DNA of 64,000 nucleotides, from positions 310,001 through 374,000 of the forward strand of contig JACKQL020000022.1 in the NCBI GenBank assembly GCA_018296165.2, given 5' to 3'. Each line of letters begins with the position of its first letter. Position 1 is the first letter of the stretch. Under the pieces are notes generated by a model. It saw only the letters and a list, made by a program, of their open reading frames with translations. It did no database searches and was not told where the DNA came from. Shown here in pieces: positions 56,024-64,000 of this stretch. Made by a program: the position numbers and the translations under genes. This DNA comes from Termitomyces sp. T153. Taxonomy: Eukaryota; Basidiomycota; Agaricomycetes; Agaricales; Lyophyllaceae.

Positions 56024-57834
56024 CACATGAGATGCAGTCTTGAAGCTTCCAGCAGTTGTAGGAGCACTCTGAAGCACTCCCAATTGTCAGCAGTGGGTTT
56101 GTACCACCCAACATACCCATAGAGGGACAGTGACTTCCTGTGTAGCACTAGTCAACAATGATGTTCATTATTAATCTGGGTGAAGAGGTGCCACAGCACT
56201 TCTATCTTGCTAAGGTTGGTGATATGTGCAGGCTGAACATCCAGTCTGCTAAGAGTAAATGTGTAGGGAGTGAAGGGTGCAAATGGCACCCCTATCTCTC
56301 AGGTATAATCTGCTACTATGTCAGCATACTGATGAGGTTGCACTACTACCACTGCAAACAAATACATGTAGGCTACCCATGCTTGATATACTGTTGGGGC
56401 TAGCACCCAACCCAAGACATATCCAAAGACCAATTGATGATCTACATGGAGCAACACATTAATGACCACACCTGAATATAGTTTCTAAGAACCTGGATGG
56501 CCATGGTGCAGTATGTACTACACTCACATGTCTGTGTTGACATGCCAGGTGATTGGGACTTGAGTAAGTCCTGCTCTCTGGATGTTATTATCAGTGCAGC
56601 CAAGCATGGCCAATGTTTGAAATGGTAGGGGGACCACAAGCCAATGGTGGTCTCCTCAAAGTAACTGACTTTCCAACTCAGCAAGGTTCAGCTCTATGGC
56701 TTGGTGCATGGTATGATCCTAACAATCTGGCCATCATATAGTAGATAATCTGGTGGAACTCCTGGAGCAGCAGAGTGGCATGAATCCACTCCTGCATTGT
56801 AATGTGAAGATGCTTCTCACTAATAATATGCTTGAGCAGCTGCAGCTACTCAGGATTCATGGGTACTCAAGGTACCCATTGGTAAAGGTCGAGTTTCTCA
56901 TAATGTGAGGACAGCTATGAAGCTCTGGCATTTCATTCAATTGTGCAGCAATAGCCTCATTGCTGACAAACACACCATTGATTTTTGGAGACCAATAGTA
57001 GTTAGGGTGCAACATGCCCCTAAAGTTGTTGCAGTGTTCAAAGTACCCCCAAATTAAGATTATTTCCCAGCTATCTGGCAGATGGCTGGGTACTATGTTG
57101 TTCAGCCACTGAAATTCCAGCTTAGACTGCATGGCATCAAGAGCTAACAGCTGCTGGGCATTAGCATTATACTTCTTTAGATGACATGAAGTGGTGCACA
57201 GGGCAACTTGTGTGGAATTGTGTAGGTCCTCTGTTTGAGCTGGATTTCCTGGGTAGACTCTTAGTTGCCTAGATGTCCTCTTCATCCACATCCTCAATGG
57301 TGGTACATTTAGTGCCACCAGTGAGTCAGGGCTGCTCATCATGGTGCTTTCCCACTGTATGGAATGTTGTAGGCACTCATCTGCATCCTACAGCTCTGAT
57401 CACTAAGCTGGAGTAGCTGCTCCATCAATGACCACTTGGTCATTTTAACAAGTGGTAAATCAGATGGCCTATTGGCCTGCCTGGCCTGAAGCTATGGCCA
57501 AGACTTCATTGCCAGCAGTAAGATGGTTTCTTGCTGCTTACACAGCCTCACTTGGTCTATGAAGCAATTTGTTTTCACCACCTCCTATGGACCCAGCAGT
57601 CTTGAGGCCAGTCACATTGCTGGCCTCTTTGTTACTCTGGGTGGCTGTAGACAGGTGCCCTGCCCTGTCAACTCCATTCATTTAGCTAGTGCAGTCCCAA
57701 ATTTGGATGACCACACTGCAGCCAATGACAGAGTCTGCCCAGCCCTGTTCTTCATGCTGTGCTCTAAATAGTGTGCAGTAGTTCTTGATGCTGTTCTTGT
57801 AGACTTTTGCCTCTGAGACAAAGTCTTTGATGGT
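56024..57834 (-). other. Decayed coding repeat of unknown family
   Basis: The minus strand holds ORFs that look like one broken gene: 57342-56857 (starts MMSSPDSLVALNVPPLRMWM, with ILIWGYFEHCNNFRGMLHPN and YYWSPKINGVFVSNEAIAAQ) and 56684-56442 (YFEETTIGLWSPYHFKHWPC). I do not recognise the family. It lacks visible catalytic motifs. Low coding confidence because frames change often. Confidence 0.35.
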
Positions 57835-58303
57835 ATTTCTATATTTTATGTGACAACATATGTGGGAAAGTGGCTGCACCTATGCAACAACTCCTGAGAA
57901 GAATACTGCTGACAAATGCTGACAAAGATACACCCTTTTATGGTAATAAAAACAGACTTGGCTGTTTTTCCACTGTTCAGATACATTTTTTTACAAAAAA
58001 AAAATACAGTAGACAACTTTGATAGATATGAACCATCCTTTGACTATGTGTGAAAGGTGCCAGATATTCTGCAGGTGTGAAAGAGGCCAAACACAATTTA
58101 ATGGACACTGTTTTTCATGCCTTGCATGTTTTTTGATATAACATGACCAAATATTGGATGTTTCTGAAGTTGTGGAAAGGAAGCCACATGACAAAGTATG
58201 TTTGGTCATATCTATTGATTGATTGATGCTGACTAACAAGCTTATAAATCCTTAACTACATTGAGCTATTGATATACTGAATATCTCATCATGCAAGTCA
58301 ATT
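57835..58303. repeat. Left arm of a long inverted repeat
   Basis: The reverse complement of this stretch matches 63286-63700 with many substitutions and small gaps. Shared blocks include GCTTGTTAGTCA, CATCAATCAATCAATAGAT, TTTGGTCATGTT, TCAAAAAACATGCAAG and CAGCCACTTTCCCA. Confidence 0.75.
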
Positions 58304-58359
58304 TTAATGGGTTTTGACTGTTAAAATGCTTAACAATTGATGTTGTAGGCATACCAACC

Positions 58360-59738
58360 TATCACCCATTGCTCCTGAAAGCCAAAGGCAACAAGCTAGG
58401 ATTCAAAGGAGACTTGAACAGTTACAAATGACAGATCCTGATGATTGTTGTACAATTTGAAACAATAGATCTTTGGAACAGATCCATACTGTAGATGTCC
58501 CACCACTTCAATTAGGGCCTGGGGGTATAGAAACTGGGGGTTTCAATCAATGTATGGGATCTGGGAGTTTGAGACCTATAGCCACTGCTTCTGGCTCTTC
58601 AGGAAGACCTATTAGGCAGCCAGCAGCTGCTGATGATCCATTTTCTGTGATCATTCCAGAAACTGTTTTGCCTGAAAGGTGGGATGCTCCTTTGCAGAAT
58701 CCTATACCTAGAATGGTGCCACCCCTATCTGCTCCTATACATAGAAGAGGCAATAGACTCAATCAGTCTGCTGTTGCTCAAGCTGCTGTGGTCATTCTAG
58801 AAACAGTTTTGCCAGAAGGTTTGGATGCTCCTTTGCAGAATCCCTTACCTAGAATGGTGCCACCTTTGCCTGCTCCTGTAGATGGAGGGGTTAGAAATGC
58901 TCCCTTACTAGAGTCTAGAATGATACCAGCTGGCTTCACTTGCTCCTCAGACACTAGCAATGTTGGAACAGCAACAAAGGCTGAGACAGAGACAACAAGA
59001 GCAGGCACTGGCAATCTTGCAAGAGCAATAACGGCTAAAGCATATTGCTATTGTTGCAGAGCAGGAGAGGCAGCAGCAAAAGGCACTACTAGCAGTGTTG
59101 CAAGAGGAACAAAAGCTGAGACAAGATCAGGACAGGCAATAGGCATTAAATATTTTGAGCCAGGAAAGACTGAGTGAGGAAGAAAGATTGAGGTAACAAG
59201 AACAAGAGGTCAGTCAAAGACAACTTGAAAAGGCTACTTGGCTAACAAAGTTTAGAATGCAGCTATGGCTCAAAGGATCCTCCAAAGCTGGAACAGCAAC
59301 ATGAAGCTGATCTGAAAGAGGACTTCAATGATTCAGGTCCTCAGAATGACATATCTTCTGATGATGGCTTGGAATATGTTGATCCTGCTGGAGATCAACC
59401 AGCAGAACAATTGTATCCACCCCTCAATAATTTATTGGGTCCTTAGGATGACATGCCTTTGTGTGGATGGCTTGGAATATGTTGGTCCTGCTCAACAGAG
59501 ACCTGCAGAAGACTTGGACCCTGCCCTACCCAATCATCTACCACAACCAGAAAATCCTGCTGAAGATATACCAGCAGAGGACTTGGACTCTGCCTTACCC
59601 AATCATCCACCACAACCAGAACCTGCTGAAAATATACCAGCAGAAAAACCAGAGCTTCCCCTTCCCCCTCCTATTCCACCACAGCTTAGTCCTGTTCAGC
59701 CTATTCTGAGAGGAAGACAACCTTACTTGATTGAATAA
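58360..59738 (+). pseudogene. Helitron N-terminal region, proline- and glutamine-rich, broken
   Basis: Low-complexity N-terminal part of a Helitron protein. It begins ESQRQQARIQRRLEQLQMTD (58377-58436). It has a repeated block (VIIPETVLPERWDAPLQNP near 58650 and VVILETVLPEGLDAPLQNP near 58791). After a frameshift near 58945 it is a Gln-rich coiled coil (LEQQQRLRQRQQEQALAILQ). A second low-complexity part (59328-59738) repeats EDLDSALPNHPPQPEPAE-like units. Several stops. Confidence 0.65.
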
Positions 59739-59749
59739 CCAACCACACT

Positions 59750-62420
59750 ATCTTGGTCCTATGACTGTCATATGTCCACACTGCCAAGCTCTACATTTTG
59801 ATGGAGAAAAGCTCACTAAGTCTACCATTTATAATCCAAAGTTTAGGATGTGCTGCTTATAAAGCCAAGTGAATTTTCCCAGACTCAAAGATGCTCCAGC
59901 AGATTGACTCAACCTACTCCATGGCCACCAACCTCTCTCTGACACTTTTCAAACATCTATCCATCACTACAATGCAGCCTTTGCATTCACATCTCTGGGA
60001 GTTGAGATTGACCATGCTATTACCAATGCACCTGGACCATACAGCTTCAGGATCAATGGAGAACTCTACCATCTGACAGGTTCCTTGCTTCCAGCTGAAG
60101 GCAATCATCCTGCATATGCACAACTCTACTTTTATGACCATAACTAGCAATTGGCTTTCTGTCAACAGAACAACCAGGCTTGATCCTCAGATAATGTCTT
60201 CTTTGCAGGATATGCTTGCTAAAGTCAATCCCTTCATTGACTTATACAAGCAGGCCAGGCAGATTATGGGAGAAGTTCCAGAAGGCCAACTACAAAGGCT
60301 TTTTGTCAAGCTTACAGCTGATTTTGGAGATTCTCAACACTATAATGACCCCAATGAACAGGAAGGAGTTGCAGCTATAATTCCTGGAGAGGGCTCTGAA
60401 GAGTGATCAAATCATTGTGATGTAGTCTTACACTTGCAGGGAGAGGAATTGAAGCAGATCAGCCATATGCATCCATATTACACTCCATTGCACTACACAA
60501 TCATCTTTCCCACTTGAGAGCTTGAATACCACATCAACATTCTTGCTAGACATGGACCACAAGAGCAACAAAAAACAAATAAGGTCTCTGAAACCTCATA
60601 CTATGCATATAGGCTTCAACAAAGAACCATGGGATTTAATGCTGCTTTACTCTGGAGTGGGAGCCTATTTTAGCAATATGTTGTTAATGCATGGGCTTCA
60701 ATTGAACAAACAAAGTTGAATTGGGTTTGGCACAATCAGAAGAAGATCAGAGCTGAAGTTTATCAGGGAGTAGTGGATGCTGCTGCTGGAGATGAAGGGG
60801 TCATTCTACAAAGCTGTTGTGTTATCCTCCCTTCATTTTATATTGGAAGTGAATGACAGATGCAGCAATTATTCCAGGACTCTATAGCTGTCTGCAGGAA
60901 TTTTGGAAAGCCTAACCTCTTCTTGACTATGACTGCCAATCCAAAGTGTTCAGAAACTGAAGAAGCTCTCTTGAAGGAACCTGCAATCAATGGGGAAAAG
61001 CAAACAGCTGCTGATTAAGTTGCCAGAGTTTTTGAATGCAAGAAGAATGCTGTGGTGAAGGAGATCAAGGAAGGTCTTACTAACAGCTGTGTGGCTTATG
61101 TTCATACCATTGAATGTCAAAAGAGAGGACTTCCACATATGCACATCTTGATCTTTTTCCACTGTTATCACAGGATCAAGGATCAAGGATGCACCTGATG
61201 TGGATTCCATTGTCTCTGCCCAAATACCTGATCCAGTTGCTCAGCCTCAATTGTACTAAGTATAGGCTTTGTTCCAATCCTGAAGTCAGTTGCTTATCTT
61301 TGTTATTAGGTTGTTACTACCAACATGGTCCAAGGTCCATGTGGAGCTGCTAAACCCAATGCTAAGTGCATGGTGAATGGCAAATGTTTGGAAAGATACC
61401 CAAAGGAATTTCAAGAAGCTACCCAGTATGGAGATAATGGCTATTCTCAATATCCCAGGCCTAACAATGGCTGCTTTTTTGAAAAAATGGTCATAAATAT
61501 GACAGTCATGATGTTATCCCATATAATCCTTATCTCTCAGCCAAATATCAATGCCACATCAATGTGGAGGTCTGTGCTTCAGTGGGAGCCATCAAGTACA
61601 TTCACAAGTACATCTACAAAGGCCATGACAGGACAACTGTAGAAATTTCCAGAGAACAGATGGACCAGAGGGATGAAATCAAGGAACACCTGAATGCCAA
61701 ATACATTTTGGCAGCTGAATCATACTGGCACATCTTTGAATTCAACATACATGGAGAATATCCTCCTGTGTATTGGTTACCTGTGCATTTGTAGGGCCAA
61801 CATGAAGTCTACTTTCAAGATAATGAGCCTTTGGAGATGGTAGCTGCCAGACCTAATACAGACAAGACTGCACTGACTGCTTGGTTTGAAGCCAATATCA
61901 GATTCCCTAATAACAGCACCACCTATTAGAACTTTCCAACCAAGTTTGTCTATAATGCTTCTAAAAGGACTTGGAAGGAGAGCCAAAAAAGAACAGCTAT
62001 TTGGAGGATGCACTTTGCTTCACCCCAGCAGGGAGAAAGGTTCTACCTCAGGATGTTCCTGACAGTTGTGACCAATGCAACATCATGGGCTGATCTTAGA
62101 ACAGTCAATGGCCACACCTATCCTACTTACAAGGAGGCATGCAAGGCCCTTGGCCTTCTAGAAGATGATGCAAAATGGAGGCAATATTTTGCTGAAGCTG
62201 CTCCAATGCAATCTGGATCAGCTTTCAGACAGCTCTTTTGCACTATCCTATTACACTGTGCTCCTACCACTCCAGAGGCTCCATGGGACAAATTAAAGCA
62301 CTCCATTTGTGATGATCTTTGACACATATTGGATGTATCAGACAGTACAGGGACAAAGTCTTTACTGATGAAGATGTCTATGACTATGGTCTTCATCTGA
62401 TCAATGACAACTTGAAGATT
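59750..62420 (+). pseudogene. Helitron Rep region, broken
   Basis: A zinc-finger block (VICPHCQALHFDGEKLTKST at 59769) and the conserved Helitron N-terminal domain (HYNAAFAFTSLGVEIDHAIT, LDPQIMSSLQDMLAKVNPFI) precede the HUH nickase. The metal-binding motif is in KRGLPHMHILIFF (His codons at 61136 and 61142), and the tyrosine motif in KYIHKYIYKGHDR (Tyr codons at 61597, 61609 and 61615). Rep nicks and rejoins single-stranded DNA during rolling-circle transposition. More than ten frameshifts or stops make it inactive. It ends with DEDVYDYGLHLINDNLKIE and two stops at about 62425. Confidence 0.88.
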
Positions 62421-62488
62421 GAATAATAATCACTTGCAAGAGTTGGAATATTAAAAACCTCACCAAGTGAAGTGATATTTGGTCTGCA

Positions 62489-62991
62489 TTGTATCCAATG
62501 AAATACCTCAACTCTCTCAAAGCTAGTAGTTTGCCTTTGGCTAAATTGACTCTGAAGATTGGTGTTCCTGTCATGCTGCTCAGGAATCTGGATACAACTA
62601 AAGGACTTTGCAATAAGACAAGAATAATTGTCACCCACATCAGCACCAGAGTTATCAGATATCAGATCATCAGTGGAGATGCTAAGTTTGCAATATCAAT
62701 TGTTTTGATTCCAAGAATCAACTTGGATGTCTCTGAAGATGATTTGCCAATTCCATTGTACAGAAGACAACTCCCAGTTTGCTTGGCCTTTGCTATGACA
62801 ATCAACAAGTCTCAGGGTCAATCAGTCAAGCATGTTGGATTGGACCTTCAATCAGGAGTTTTTGCACATGGTTAACTTTATATTGTACTTTCTTGGTGCA
62901 CATCAGGAGATCATATCAAAGTCATCTTGGACCCAAAAAACACATCAAGAAAGACTGCAAATATTGTCTATCAAGAAATCCTCAATGGTTT
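62489..62991 (+). pseudogene. Helitron helicase C-terminal remnant
   Basis: The last part of a PIF1-like helicase: KYLNSLKASSLPLAKLTLKI, GVPVMLLRNLDTTKGLCNKT, RRQLPVCLAFAMTINKSQGQ, then VILDPKNTSRKTANIVYQEI and LNGL. The Walker A and B part that should lie between the Rep region and this block is missing: only about 65 bp separate them. One stop lies at 62873 (HG then TAA), where Gln is usual. Confidence 0.87.
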
Positions 62992-63285
62992 ACAAATGTA
63001 AGTGTGACTTTTGATGAATTCAAGCAACAAATTGCTAACTTCTATGAACTTCAGCATTTAATGTATATAGCCTGACAGTGTAGTATAGACATCCCCTGAC
63101 AGGCAGAGCACTTAGCTGCTAGAGCATTGCTATGCTGGAGAGCAGTTTGGGCAGTGGTGACAAAGTACCCTTCCTCCAAGGCAGCTAGTTGAGTTTCAAT
63201 GGCAAACAGAGTCAGTTGCATCTGCTGTAGGATTGAGTGCCAGTTGGCATCCAAATGAGCAGCCCAAGCAGGCCCAGTCCCAGGA

Positions 63286-63700
63286 TTCACTTGTATGATG
63301 AGATATGCAATATATCAATAGCTCAATGTGGTTAAGGATTTACTAATAAGCTTGTTAGTCAACATCAATCAATCAATAGATGTGACCAAACACATGTGGC
63401 CTCCTTCTTACAACTTCGGAAACCTCCAATGTTTGGTCATGTTGTGTCAAAAAACATGCAAGCCATGAAAAAGAGTGTTCACTAAATTGTGTTTGCTCTT
63501 TTCCACATCTGTGAGATGCATGACACCTTGCACACATGGTCAAATGATGGTATGTATCTATTAAAGTTCTCTACTGTAATTTTTCTAAGAGAAAACTTGT
63601 TTAAAGTGCCAAAAACAGCCAACTCATATGTGCAAAGTCATCACATCCATGAGCACACAGCCACTTTCCCATGTCTCTTGTCACATATTACATAGATGCA
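63286..63700. repeat. Right arm of the long inverted repeat
   Basis: Inverted partner of 57835-58303, about 5 kb away across the Helitron remnant. The minus-strand ORF at 63051-63290 just inside it has no recognised domain. Confidence 0.75.
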
Positions 63701-64000
63701 AGCTTAAAATCAATATTTTCAACACCTGCCAGTTGTACTAAATATAAGTGATGCTACCTGTGCACTGGATAAACTGATAACACACCCAGGCCTTTCATAG
63801 TGTGTTTGATAGCCCATATTTCACCTCAAAAATACCTGATCAGACTCTCCAAATCATCTTCGACAGACATGACAAGTTGAGTTTCAATGCATTAAAATGT
63901 AATTAAAAATTGCGAAAATGAAGAAAGCCTGGAGATTAGAAATATACTTACTGTATACCTCTGATAGCCCTAGTATGTATGAGTTGCATTCAAATTGTAG
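63701..64000. other. No gene seen
   Basis: AT-rich sequence up to the window edge with no feature I can support. Confidence 0.5.

Overview
This window comes from a repeat-rich nuclear genome of a fungus, most likely a basidiomycete of the Agaricomycetes type. The support is the short 46-72 nt GT-AG introns at high density in two host genes, the many Ty3/gypsy elements with chromodomains, a Tad-like LINE with a C-terminal RNase H, and a RepHel Helitron. Only one stretch (47490-51360) holds ordinary host genes: a galactokinase (minus) and a UPF0014/FetB-like membrane protein (plus), transcribed divergently. Nearly everything else is transposon.

Layout. 1-4475: 3' part of a gypsy element (A), inserted in an older LTR (F, 4476-5113). 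5114-6238: Ty1/copia remnant (minus). 6239-35312: gypsy element B, split at 11547/34159 by a 22.6-kb insertion. That insertion is element C (11548-34158). The 3' LTR of C is split by element D (21696-33826, minus), and the integrase region of D is split by solo LTR E (25956-27082). The B-C-D-E nest is proved by 5-bp target duplications (GATAC, CTTGC/CTCGC, GCAGG). 35313-37393: inverted B-family pol remnant (G). 37394-45081: LINE J, split by a solo LTR (H, duplication AAGGC) and by a complete young gypsy element I (39434-44915, duplication ACTGA). 45082-47489: no gene seen. 47490-51360: host genes. 51361-64000: decayed repeats, including a possible SINE, a solo LTR K (duplication CACAT), and a decayed Helitron flanked by roughly 0.4-0.5-kb inverted repeats.

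Three results stand out. (1) Family A/C/D carries an extra gene on the strand opposite gag-pol, between pol and the 3' LTR. In all three copies it resolves into four exons of 124, 239, 871 (862 in C) and 311 nt, separated by introns of variable length. It encodes a protein of about 514 residues with a Zn2Cys6-like cysteine cluster, a basic stretch and a coiled coil. (2) Three gypsy families (A/C/D, B and I) each have an 11-12-nt sequence beginning 1-2 nt after the 5' LTR that is the exact reverse complement of a site inside the LTR. In A/C/D this site lies 33 nt downstream of a TATA box. This is the arrangement of Tf1-type self-primed reverse transcription. (3) Element I has a textbook -1 frameshift signal (heptamer, 6-nt spacer, strong hairpin) at the gag-pol overlap.

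Most elements are decayed, largely by C-to-T/G-to-A changes that turn CGA or TGG codons into TGA. The five differences between the two LTRs of element I are all CpG transitions, which points to deamination of methylated CpG. All identifications are by eye from sequence motifs; no database search was possible.
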